Below are positions 35,880 through 49,300 of a stretch of 64,000 nt of DNA, piece after piece (positions within the stretch are counted from its first letter, which is position 1; each line of letters begins with the position of its first letter). The stretch covers positions 38,122,739 through 38,186,738 of the forward strand of contig CM023541.1 of NCBI GenBank assembly GCA_013350335.1. The letters are read 5' to 3'. The notes beneath the pieces were generated by a model, which worked only from the letters and a program-made list of their open reading frames with translations, was not told the origin of the DNA and ran no database searches. The position numbers were made by a program, and so were the translations under genes. The DNA comes from Chimonanthus salicifolius. Lineage: Eukaryota > Streptophyta > Magnoliopsida > Laurales > Calycanthaceae.

Positions 35880-36300
35880 CCAAAACTCAAAGACCAAAAC
35901 CCTAATTAAAACCCCCCCAACAAGGCAGCAACACACAGCCGAACCAAAACCCTAAACAATGTGAGTCTGCATTTTGTTTTTCCCCTTCCCAAAACAGCCC
36001 CACTATTTCTTCCTCGATAATCTAATCCTCACCACTTATTTAAATGACCCTTTCCTAGTAAATTAATTTCCTTAAAGCCTATCTTTACCCTTCAAATCTC
36101 TCTTAAAAACCTCTGCCTCTATTCTCACACTTCCCATTCCCCAAATTCTTCTTTCTACTTAAATTACACAGAAACCCACGTTAACTTCAATATAAGATGG
36201 CTAGAAAACAATCAAACATTGAAGTCCTTGATTACTCCAAACTTCTTTACTTTCACAATGTTTGATGCTGCCTCACTCACTCTCTTATCACAAGTAATGA
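35880..36300 (+). repeat. Downstream copy of the duplicated non-coding segment
   Basis: Collinear with 27630-28030 about 8.25 kb away, in the same orientation. The receptor coding region does not follow this copy. Divergence is substantial, so the duplication is old. Confidence 0.7.
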
Positions 36301-39300
36301 TCTTCTCTTTTAGTGTGTGATCATACTCACACCATGCACCGAATCTCATAAAAACTCCAAAAATAACCTCTTTTCAAGGACACCCCACTTGCTAGATTAT
36401 GTAGCTTAGGGTGAATATTAGGCCGGCCGGCTTAAGTTTTATATAAACCAAAAAAAAATTAGGTGTATGTCATGGAGATACGGTGGACAATACCAAACTT
36501 TCGATTATATTTATCATTGTTAAGATAAGTTTTTTTTTTTAAATACAATTTATAGTTAAATTGTAATGACTCTGTCTCACCCAGTTTAATATTTATCTAT
36601 TTCGGACTCATACATATGTCCTTATAGTTTTGCTTTGAAATGTGCATCTATAGACACACCCTAAAAAACCTTATGCTGAGAGAAAGGAGAGCTTCACTTA
36701 TATTCCAGGGATCAAAATTGCTCACAGGAGATGTGGGATTGCTTCTCCACCCCCAATGCCTGACTGGCGAATTTCTCTTATTGATATCCATACCACTCTC
36801 ACACTTGACATCATCGTGTTCGAGAGCTTTCATCCTCGACCACCGCCACCACCTTAGATTAAAGGAACCTAGTACACCATCCAGAACTGAGTTACCCCAT
36901 AAATACTATTTAGAGTGTCCTAATTGAATTTAAGTTGCAGTTGGGCTCCATTATTTGAAAGCCGATGTCCAACTTAATAGTCTAATTTTTTATTAAGCTC
37001 AAAAATATGGAATCTCAACTTATTACTTGTATCATAGAGTTGTTCTAAAACTCAATTTATTTTGAACTTATTTGATAGAGCTTCTTAAGCTTTTAATTAT
37101 TTTTGAAAAGTCCTCCATCTTTGTTAAAAGTTCTAAAAAGCTCCTTCAAAGTGTTGGTTTTTCTCTCTCAAATCTACATGTTTTCATTTTGAACTTGAGT
37201 TTTTCATTATTTTTGAAAAGTTCTTAATGTTTTCCAAAAGTTCTATAAATCCCTTCGTAGTGTTGATTGACCTCTCCTTATAATTTAAATGCTTTTGTTG
37301 TAAACACCTTTTGAATTATTCTATAGGCCCAAATAAGGCCTATTCCACCTATATTCTCCTTTATACCCACTGCTTCTTCCACATTGAGCAAACCCCCACT
37401 CTTGATTGGAATTATGATTAGCGAAGGAGTAAAATTGAGTTCTCTTATCATGACAGATGTTTGGCTTAATACAAAGCTATGATCATTAGAGCTAGTTAAT
37501 TTTGGGACATTTTTACCTAATGAAAAGCTCTCTTTTTTCGTTCTCTATTAGGACTGTAATTAGACTCGGGTCCGTCCCAACCCTACAAAGTCCGGCCCGG
37601 TCCGATATTCTAATCGGGCCGTCTGCGGCCCGACCCAATAACATAAGGTCCTAATGATCTTGAATCCGACCCGGCATAAGACTGTCAGCGGCCCGATAAG
37701 GGCCTGTTTATCTATTTATAACCTATCATTCTACCATGACCAAAATCAACATTTTAACCTTAATTTTTATCAGATTTGGCCCAATAAATCAAATATTTTA
37801 TTATAGTTTGAAATTTTAAGATTCAGACTTAATTTGAAATTCTATCAAGAAATTTAATTTACTTAAATATTTTTTTTTTAAAAAAACTCTCTATATTTCT
37901 TAATTGGTAGAGACCTCTAAGTCGATCTCAAGTGATGCAAGCATTGGATCGATAAATTCCATGATGATCCTATTGAGGTTTGATTGGATGAAATCGGGGA
38001 ATTAACCTCGAATCGATAGAGGGAAGAGAGAGCCCAAACTTAACTCAATCTTTATGAAATTTTAGTTGAAAATTGTAGCCAATTTTTTTAAATTTCAAGC
38101 AAAATTTTCAATTTTTTTAATTTCAGCAAAAAAACCTTCTAAAATTTCAATCGAAATTGCCCGCCAAAAGTTTTTAAAATTTGACCAAGAATTTGATTAA
38201 ATCTCAACCCTCATTTGTCATCTTCTCCTTCACCAAGAATTTGATTAAATCTAAACAAAACAAGAGGAAACCAAAGGGAAATGATGATTTTCTATCTCTA
38301 GGTCTCATCCCAAGCATTATCACAAATCTCGTTCTCAGAATATTAACGAAAATTGTTAATAGCGAGATATTTTCAAATTCTCAAATTTTTATCAGAAAAA
38401 TCTAGCGAAAAATATATTATTTAAAAAATAATAAAAATAAATAATGTAGCTAGAGTTTCAAAATATAGATCATATTTCAAAAATAAAAAATCTATATTTG
38501 GCCCCAAGCGTTTTTTACAGGAATTTAACAGTAAAATTTCGTGATTTTAACGGAAATTTACCATTTCTCGCGATAAAAATGTGTTTTTAACAGAAATTTA
38601 CTGTTAAAAATGGCACATGCAATAAACTCAAGTTTTTAACGCACAAAAGTTATTTTATCGATATTTTCGTGATAAAAATAAAAATATCAGAGATATTTGT
38701 TATATAGATCCCAAGCATACAACGCTTGGCTGAAGTTGCAATCTCTACGAGTACCATTGTTCTTTAATTGTAGCCTATTTTCATAACAATTTGAGGACAA
38801 TTTAGCTACCCCATCAGTCAAGTTCATAAACCAAAATTTAATTCATTCAAGGAATTTTAACTGGTTGAGTTAATAAGTAGAGAATATTTTTACTAATTAC
38901 CATATGCATTACACGAAATTTATATAAGGGTTTGTTAGCGACGGTTGGATTATTTTTTTTTTTTTTTAAATTGAGATAGAAAGTGCATTGAAATTGTAAT
39001 CATAAATTAAAAACATCCTATCAAATGAACCCAATAATGTAGGACTCATCATCCATTTGATAGAATGTCTTGTTAGATAGTCGTATTTCTTGTGTTCTCG
39101 CTAGCCTACTCTACCAATAATTCCTTGTCAACACTTGAATTCTGTGAGAAGCAAAGTACTTTTTGCCACGGATCAAGTGAAGTGAAAACGCCCATCAAAC
39201 TTTCTGTTGCTCTTTGCAGATAAAACTCAACCATGGACTGATGCATTGTTTAAAGAAACATCCCAGCTGCTTCTCTCCTCAAATAAAATCTAGTTTCTGC

Positions 39301-40324
39301 TTGGATGGGCTGAACATGCCTTCCTGTGATGACTAGATTCATCCATACGGTAACCCGTAACCGAACCACCGGCGAAATTCTGTCTTGTTTTTGCTTCTCA
39401 CAGGCGATTCAAGAATCACCCATACTACCTCTCAGATTTTTGTTGGTTTTCACCTTGGTATACAACTGACAACCATTGGCTACAGAATTGGCTGAACTTC
39501 CCCCATCCCAACTTGCACATTCTTGAAGCAAGTATCAAAAAGAGAAATGTGATATAATATGTGTCATTTTGGGAAACAAATATCGAAAAGTGATAAAAGA
39601 TTCTATGAAGAATGAGTTGAGCGTCTAATACGTGTGCAATGTTTGACACAAGTATATTGCACATTTTGAAGAGTCCATCCAACATAGTATAGACCTTCTT
39701 GACTAAGACCTTCCTCTTAAAATTTTAAAGCATTAAAAGCCGCTACAGTATGTGGTCCTGTGGATCCAATTCACCTGTCCACTTATGGTAGCTTCACCGA
39801 ATTGTCGTCCACGTCATCAGTGCAAACATTATTTTGTTTTTTAAATAATATTGAATATAGATGGGAAAATGACAGTTGATGATGATAATATATCTAAATA
39901 TGGATCAAAATACTGCAGCCGGGCGAATCCTTAACATTGACATTAGAATTATCTATCCATCAGCTGAATGCTTTTAAAGCTAAGTGATGGGCTGTCTGTC
40001 TTTCTCTTGAAAGGAATTTAGAACAATGCATGTAAAATGAGGCAATTTTAGATAACAAATAATATTGAAAATTGCAAAATTGCACATCATAGGTAATTTG
40101 AACAGGGGCCTTACAGCGAATTACTGACTTCGAATTATTTTTCAGGCGACACATGATCTGCACTCACCGGGGAACTCTTACATGCACAATGACATTTTCA
40201 GTAAGGGTGTTTAATTCCTTTTCATATATGCACTGGTAAAACCCTCTGCATCCAAGCATTAGTTAGTGAGCTTTCCCGGGGAAAATTTGTGACAGGAAAT
40301 GATACAGCACAACACAAGCTCTCC
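36301..40324. other. Intergenic, no gene recognised
   Basis: Between about 36570 and 36830, minus-strand text ending GAGACAGAGTCATTACA resembles the end of a TRIM-type LTR, but no partner or duplication was found. Near-palindromic TTTTTAACAGAAATTTACTG lies near 38586. The interval next to 40325 should hold the 3' untranslated region of the minus-strand gene. Confidence 0.4.
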
Positions 40325-43300
40325 TCATGAGTTGATTTGTTTATTACCTCGTTCAAATTTGAACCACTTCCAGTTTGAATACAACCCAGCTTCATTTTCG
40401 AAAGGAAGCAAATCTGTTGGTAGGGGATCAAGCTTACGCCTTGCAGAAATGGTTGGAAGCTTTTGCCTGTACCTTTTTGTCATCTCTTCTGCCTCAGAAA
40501 ATACCTTCTGCCATTGAAAAAGAACAGACAATTCGTCAAAATTTGATTCTTTAAAAAGGAAAAAATAAAAAGAATGTTCAAGAAATAATAGAGCAAGTTA
40601 TGTGAGCCAAAGATTCACCTCCTTATTTGATAGAAATAAGCCAGGCTCACTTTCAAGGTCAGCGATACTGTACCTCGCACAAAAGAACATTATCAGAGAT
40701 CTTGATCACATTAAATTTTCAGAATAAACAGTACAAGCTCGACCACATCTTAGATATGTCCAAAGTGTTTGAACCATTAGTCTCTGTACATATGCAGCTG
40801 GCCACCAATTGAAAATTTTCCCCATTTGAGTGTAATTCATTGGTCAGACCTTTTCTGCAGATTGGCTAGCATCATCTTATATGGTCTAATCTCATGTGAC
40901 ATTATGGCAGAGCTAGAACATGATTAGTTCACATCTCATCCATGCAGATAGAATGTTGTGTTATTCTAAAACACAATATTCTGAGAAGAGTGTAATTAGC
41001 TATAAAATTAAGATGAAAGACATTGAAACACATGAAAGAAAAATGACTGGTATAGTTAAATAGCTTTCTCACTAAGAAAATCGTGGAAGTGGAAGATGAA
41101 CAATAAATATGACAATTGACAGTCCAAAGAAGTGCATGGCCAGTGTCATAAATATGTGCTTTCTTTTGGTGCTGGGAGGGATGGAAATGGAATTTTTTTA
41201 TCAAAAAATAGGGCAAAAGCCTTAGGTGCACAAGATGGCACCAAACGATCACACGATGTTACAAGGAAAGGCTGGTACATATCTAACACAGAGCTTAATG
41301 GAGTTCTTCAATTTCCACCACCCAAACCCATTTATCTATGTTGTTTCGGTGTTCTATGTCAGAACACAATAGACAACTTTCTAAGGCATTACAATACTGT
41401 TGTAGGATATGACGTATCACATTTTACACATGTCGGTTGACTTTTAGATATTGTTAGTTATCATTGATCATAAGTGATTGTAACTAATTTCTCTTTCCTT
41501 TTTCCTCGCCTCTATTGGCTCCCTCTACTCTTTATATATATGTTTCATCCTTCGTTAGAATGAAAAATAATACAATATACAGAGAATTATCTCTCTTTTC
41601 TTCCCTTTTCCTCCATTTCTTTCTTTCTTTTCTCCCTATTTTCATTATAACATCGAATCAGCCGGTCATAAAAAAAAAAACATGGTATCAACCAAGTTCA
41701 ATTTCTAAATTTTCCACCTTCTACTCTTGCCATTTTTTGTATTTCTCAACTTCCTCCGGCTTCTGGTCTGCCTCCATTCGTGGTTGAATCGTCTCTTTGA
41801 CAGACTCACATTTTTTCAAATTGCAGAAGCCTCAAACGACAGTTCCAGGAACAATTTCTTGTCCACCTTCGATCCATACAAATACTATTCATTGGCCCTC
41901 GAAATCACCACAACCTTAATCGTTTTTGGGTCCTCCTTCATCCATCCGGTGGGTCCTAGGTTTGGTGCCTCGTGGGGCCCCTTATCTGCATTTTCCTTTG
42001 CGCGCCAGGGAGGTCCCATAACAGTATTTTTCCACCTTTGAGCTTTAGATTTGCTAAAAGGGGCTTTGTTTCTCCTTGAAACCAGCATTGTTGGAGTCGC
42101 CCAAGGCCCTAGTCTTCACCTCCTCGTTTTGTGATCTGTGGGGCCAACTTTTTGTTGATACATTGTTGGTACTGCTGTTATCCATCTTGAATTTGGTTTT
42201 TTTTTTTCTAGATTTTTGTTCTGATATGAAGTCTTCGGGACTAGATTAACATTAAATCCACTCCTATACAGTCGCCTTTGGCCTCTTTTCCCATCCCACT
42301 GATTGGTGCTACTAATTTGTGGTAGTTGTAATAAACCGTCTCGCTAGCATGATATTGTCCGCTTTGAGCCTCACACACGTCCAGCACAGCTTTAAATTGA
42401 CGAGCCAACCCACTGTTGTTCCCAACAGGCCTCATGCTAGAAAAAGGAAGGCTACCACTTATATACCAGAGAATTTCCAATGCAACTAACAATGTGAGAC
42501 TTTTTTTTCTCCATAGGCACAGAGTATTACAATCTACCCCCTTTAAAGTCAGAGCCATCTCCGACTCTGCACACACAACAACCAAGCCCACACCCTCAAG
42601 CAGAGAGTTGAACAATGCCCTGATACCATTTGTAATGACCCGTCCCGCTACCATAATATTGTCAGCTTTGGACCTCACACACAGCCCGCACGGCTTTCAA
42701 TTGGCGAGCCAACCCACTGTTGCTCTCAAAAGGCCTCATGCTAGAAGAAAGAAGGCTACCACTTATATACCAGAGAATTTTCAATGCAACTAACAATGTG
42801 GGATTTTTTTCTCCATAAGCACTGGGTATTACAGTAGTGGGGTCCACGTTTTGCTACTTTTGTGCACAATTCTATAGCAGATCACTTTTCACCCTAAAGG
42901 GCATCTATCAGGCCGCCATTGGTTTTCATTTTTTGTTGGCGCCCATTTTTCCTAATCTTTCAACCAGATCTAGGGACATCAGAACAATGTTTTTTTTTTT
43001 GGAAAATGGCTTCATCTATGCCTTTTGGATAAATAATCTTCTTGAAGATGATATTATTCAAGTGCCTCGGCAAGAAATTGCTTCCTTGTAGCAAGATATG
43101 ATGCAACTTAAGAGCCTTCGACCCTCTGGTTATGCCCAAACATCCATTGTTCAATTAGGTACTATCTCATTTACTTTTCAGACCTCATCTGACAGTTCCT
43201 GAATTATTGATTCTGGGGCTACGGATCACATGACAAGTATGTCTCATCTTTTTTCTTTTCTTAATCTTCTTTCTCTTGGAAATGTTAAACTTGCTTATGG

Positions 43301-46300
43301 GACCCTCGTCTCCATCACTGGTAAAGGGATTATTCTGATATCTTCTACTCTTAATCTTCTATTTTTCATGTTCCTCGGTTGTCTAATAATCTTTTTATCT
43401 GTTAGTTCGCTTACTAGGGTCTAAATTGTTTTGTGACTTTTTTCCCTTCTCATTGTGTTATTTAAGATTTGGTCACAAAAAGATGATTGCTGGTAGTAGT
43501 GAAAAAAAGAGTCTACACTTTTTTATCCACAAATTGATTCAGAATATATTGCTTCTTCTACTAGTCACCAAGACACTTGGCTTTGCCATTATAGGTTGGG
43601 TCATCCCTCAAATACAGTGTTAAAGCATTTGCAACCTTCTTTGAAACTTACTAATTGTCTGTGAAAGTTGTCAGTATGGAAAGCAGCATCGACCCACCTT
43701 TTCTCCGTCTTCTAATCATTTTTCTTCCACTTTTCTTTCCTTAATGATTCTAATGATTGGATATCACCCATTGTTTCTTCAACATGATTTCATTATTTTA
43801 TTACATTCATAGATGATTACTTTCGAATGACTTGTCTTTATTTGATGAAACATAAATTTGAGGTCTTTGATCATTTTCGCACTTTTCATAAATAGATTAC
43901 TACTTAGTTTGATCATCGTCTTAAAATCTTGTGAAGTGATAATGAGGGAGAATATATGTCTCGCTCTTTTTTACATTATCTCTGGGAACATTGGATTGAA
44001 TCTCAAACTTCCTGCCCCATAAACCTCAACAGAATGGAGTTGTTGAAAGAACAAAAGGTCATCTTCTTGAGGTAGCTTGATCTTTGGTATTTGCAATGAA
44101 TGTTCTTAAGTCATATTGGCATGACCTATTCTTTTGCTTGTTTTTTAATAAATCGGATACCTATCATTCTGTTTCTATACTTCCGTTGCATGTTTTTGAA
44201 TGTACCTATTTGTTCATGATATTTCTACTGACAAACTTTCAAAAAAAAAAAATTGTGGAATGTATGTTCTTGGGGTACTCTTTCACTCAATAATAATATA
44301 AATGTTTCGATCTCGATATCTGGTAAAAGAAATGTTTCTATGGATGTTGCATTCTTTGAAAATACTCCCTATTTTCAATTATCGAGTCATGAGTCATCGT
44401 CTTCTCTTCCTGTTCTTCCTACTCTCATTGTTTATGCTAGGAAGAAAGGCAAGCCCCATGCTTCACCCACTACCACTCAATCATCCTTGGACTGTCCAAA
44501 TCCATCACTTGAGAATTATGATCTCCCCTATTTCTTTGAGGAAAGGTAAACGTGTGTGTATTGAACATCCTATAAACCATTTTGTTTCCTATATTATTGT
44601 TTTTCCTTCATATCGCAACTTCCTCTCAAAAATATATACCCCTTCCATTCCTAAGAGGATTGATAGTGCACTTTGAGATTATTCCTAAAAGGCTGCTATG
44701 GAAGAAGAATTGGTTGCGCTTGGAAAAAAAAATCAGACTTGAGAGATGGTATCCCTGTCATAGGAGAAGACTCTGGTAGGGTATAAGTGAGTCTTTACTC
44801 TCAAACACAATCCAAACGGATCCATTGTTCGATACAAAGCTCGCCTAGTGGCTAAAGACTTCACTCAGACCTACGAAATTAATTATCAAGATACGTTGTC
44901 TCATGTTGCAAAGATCACCTTTGTACGGGTTATTATCTCAGCAGTAGACACTTCATCAGTTAGATGCCAATAATGCATTTCTCCATGGTGACCTGAAAGG
45001 AAAAGTTTTCATATTGCCACCTTTATTAGACAGGGGGAGCAAGGGAAGGTATGCCGGCTTTAGAAAGCAATATATTGTCTCAAATAGTCTCTTGGGTTGT
45101 GGTTTGAAAATTTTAGCACAACCTTGTTAAATTATGGTTGCACGATGTCCCTGGTCCTTGCTTTTATCAGCAGTTGGTAGGAAAGCTCATTTATCTTACC
45201 ATCACCTGGTCTGACTTGGCCTATGCTATCAGTGTGGTCAGTCAATTTATACATACTCCTACAGATGCTCACCTTCATGCAGTCTTTCACATTTTACGTT
45301 ATCTTAAGGCCCACCCTGGTTGTGGACTCTTTTATAAGAATCAGTTTACGTTTAATATTCGTGAGTTCTCTGACACTAACTAGGTTGGTTCTCCTGATGA
45401 TCAACGATCTACTTGGGCTATTGTATTATTTTAGGATCTCATTTGGTTTCTTGGCGAAGCAAGAAACAAGTTGTTGCTCGTTTTAGTGCTGAGGCATAAT
45501 ATAGGGCCCATGGCCAACACAACATGTGAATTACTGTGGTTCAAACAATTTTTTGATGAATTGGGCTGTCCTTCCTCAAAGACACTTATCATATTCTGTG
45601 ACAATCAGATTGCAATCAATATTTCTTTCAATCCAGTTTTCCATGAGGTACAAAGCATATAGAGATTGATTGTTATTTTCTTTGACATCATGTATCTTTT
45701 AAGAATATTGTCACTCCATATTTGAAGTCCAAGGATCAATTAGCAGACATGATGACGAAAGTCATCTCTCGCTATCAACTTGATGATGTTTTCAGCAAAC
45801 TGGACATAATTGTTATCTTTGCGCCAGCTTGAAGGGGAGTGTTGCAAGATATGGTGTATCACATTTTATATATGTGGGTTGACTTTTAGATATTGCTAGA
45901 TACCATTGATTGTAAATGATTTTCTTTCCTTTTTCCTTGCCTTGATTAACTCCATGTACTCTTAATAGACGTGTTTCCTCCTTTGTTAGAATGAAAAGCA
46001 ATACAATATACACAAAATTATCTCTCTCTCTCTCTCTCTCCTCCTTTGTTAGAATGAAAAGCAATACAATATCTTTTCAACCAAAAAAAAAAAAGGCAAT
46101 ACAATATACACAGAATTCTCTCTCCCCCTCCCACTCTTCTTCCCTTTTCCTCTATCTCTTTCTTTCTTTTCTCCCTATTTCCATTATAACAAATACAACT
46201 TTTCAAGTTAAATGGTTAATGGAAGTAGATCATGTATTCCAGAGGGATTGCTCAAGAATATCTCCATCCCATACTAAAGTCTGTAAACTCAAAAACTTGA

Positions 46301-49300
46301 CTAGAGCTTTGATTGGATTGAGTTTACTCATTGACTAATATGAGTCTTGATTGAATAAAAAATAATACTTGGTCAAGCCATTGTTAATTAATATTATACA
46401 CTTCTTCAAATGAATGAGTTTTACCACAGATTAAACAAGTCAAAAAACTATATTAAAGTAAGATTCAAGTTTCCCATTAAGTGCCCCTGTGAGTTATGTT
46501 GCAAGCGCATTGAGTTGACTCAGCAGAATGATGGAAATTAAAAAAAAAAAATCAAAGCTCCATACATCAGTTCTAACTATCATATTATGGACTATTGATT
46601 CATTATTTGGTTTTCTTCGCTTTTTTTTTAAGTTCAGCACTGAGAACCCACAACATTTGCAGTAGCACAAGTGAGACTCTCTCTGCACACATACACACGC
46701 ACTGCAAGTAGTCTATAAGTTTAACCAGGAGCAAACAAACTAATATACGTGCAAGAATTCACACAAAAGTCCTGCATTATTTAATTACACAGGGTGGGTG
46801 CACAAACAAGAGAAGAAAAATCAACAGTTCATTCTGTTATCACCTGAGTGATATTTTGTCAGGAAACATAGACTTCACGACTAAAACTTTAACCTTCTCA
46901 TCCACACTAAGCAAGTCACTGACAGAACTAACTCGTGCACGAGTGATGTTTGATATATGCAGCAATCCACTATAAAACAAAGATAAATGAGTTAGGACAA
47001 GCACATGAACATTCTAGGAAAAGCTGGAAACAAGAAGGATATATTCAACTCATGTTCCTTTACAGCAATATCCAAAGTAAAATCAATCTATAATTAAAAA
47101 ATAAAATCAAGAAGTGCTCAAGAAGGGAATAACAGTATGGGTGATAGAACTTCTATTGCTTCAAAGCCTTGGGTTCATGGTCTTTAAATACCTGTAATAA
47201 ATTTTACACACAACTTATGCATCAAGATTCACCATAAAATACACCATTTGGTTTTCAAAACATAAGAACAAGAAAAATGAATAAGCTAGATGACAAGAGA
47301 AACACCAACAGATGAAGCAACTTAATTTATACCAAATACCAACCTACCAATTCTCCCTCCTCAAACAATATTTATTTCAAGATTCTAAAAGTGCTACAAG
47401 GATGTGTGCTGGTCGTGGTGGTTGGGAGCGGTGGAAGTTTGTTTTAAAACCAACTGTACATTTCATCATATTTTCAATTCAACGACATTGTTTCATCCCT
47501 TTTGGTTGTCTGACCTACACTCTCTATGGGCAGACACTTCAAAATGTTTGACGCACCCGTGTCACACACTTTTAGACACTAGCACCCATTCTTCATGGAC
47601 TCCTTTAGTGATTTTTAACATTGTTTTCCAAGATGACTAAAATATTACAACATATTTCCCCTCTTAAAACTTGATAAAAATATCACTATGTTTGTCACCT
47701 AATTATTTAGGGTAAAACCATGTTTTCTATTAGTGTTATTTTTACACCTTATTTACATTTGAAATATTTAGATTGAAATTTATTCAAATATGTTGTTGTT
47801 TCCGCGTCCTAGTTTTTCTAGATTGTTGAGTCTGACACGTCACACCCTTGTTGGACTCCAACACTTGCACCCGTACCCAAGCAACTTAGCATATCTACAT
47901 AGAACTGAACTCAAGTAATGAAGAAACAAACACAATAAAGCATCATGATTAATATGTATATGTTAAATTGGAAGCCTGGAGCAGAAAGAAAAATTGGATG
48001 TCTAGAGCAGAAAGAAACGATAAGATTAGGAATATGGACATTCAAGGTAAATTTACAAGTGATTCCAACATTAGAGAAAAGCAATGATGTTTGAGATGTT
48101 TGGGTGTGCACATAGAAAACCATCTCTAAAACTATATGTGCATAGAAACTAGATATGGAGCCTGTTAGAAGAACTTTAGCATTAGAAATACAACGATCTG
48201 GAAGAAAGGGAAGATGGAGAATTTGCAATTGACCAGTCACAAAAGACATCTTAGATTGTGAAAAAATAGAAAACACAATCCTAAACAGAGATGACTTCAA
48301 ACAGAAAAATCATAAATCCAACTCTACAGAAATAGAATAGGTTGATGACAACAATGACAAGGATGATGATGATGATGACATTGTATTGGTGCACAAGATG
48401 CGTTACATGAAGGATATACTTTTGATTAATAAAACTTCGTGCTAACTTGCTGCAAAAGATATTAGAAGGAACAACGGTTTTTATTTTAATGGTAGAAGGA
48501 ACAATGAAACGAACGGAGAGGAAACAACATAACCAGAGAAAAGAGTTGAATCCAAGCAATAGAAGTTTCTTTCCAGTAATGCTTCTTTAATTCTCTTGAG
48601 AATGCCATGGTCTCTGAGCATGGCACATTCAAATCAGGTCAAACTGAAACTGTCAGAATCAAATTCCATAAAAAAAATAAAATAATATTGTTTGGTAGCT
48701 CTTGAAAATCCTGTCAGATTGAAATTTTGTCGTTTGGCAATTCCTAAAAATCTTGTTACATTGATAAATTGTTGTCTTGATTTTCATGGGATTTGTATAT
48801 GAAAAATATGATAAAGTTAAATAATGTAAAATACAAATTATAACTATAAAAGTTAAAATACTATTGAAGACAATAATTAAAAAACTGAATAAATTTCATT
48901 CCTTCCAATCATATTAAGTATGCATAGTAAGTTCAACAAGTTTAAGAGATGAAGCAGCCATTAATCAGCCCAAATCAGTCCATTAAAAAATACATAAACC
49001 ATGACTGAAGCAGACACAAATAGAGCAAACCATAATAGTTAGAAATAGATGATGGTTATGTCAATGAAAAAAGCATTAATCAGCCCTACCAGTCCATTAA
49101 TCACCCAAAAAATCAATCTTAAAAATCATCCTTAACCAGAATCAAATGTCTCCAAATCACCATAGCCAACCCAAAATCAGTCCCTTAATCACCCTCAATC
49201 GCCCCCCAGATCACCACAATTAGCCCACAAGTCAGTCCCTTAACCTCCCCACTAATTAGGCCCTTAATCACCCTTAATCTTCCCTCAATCACCCTAACCA

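Larger units (their letters stand above)
41398..46191 (+). mobile_element. Old Copia LTR retrotransposon in intron 6
   Basis: Related LTRs at 41398-41652 and 45840-46191 are flanked by a perfect 5-bp duplication, AATAC (41393-41397 and 46192-46196). A PBS-like ATGGTATCAACCAAG follows the left LTR near 41682, and the purine tract GAAGGGGAG precedes the right LTR. Orientation is opposite to the host gene. It contains the nested TRIM at 42327-42833. The LTRs are clearly diverged, so the insertion is old. Confidence 0.92.
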
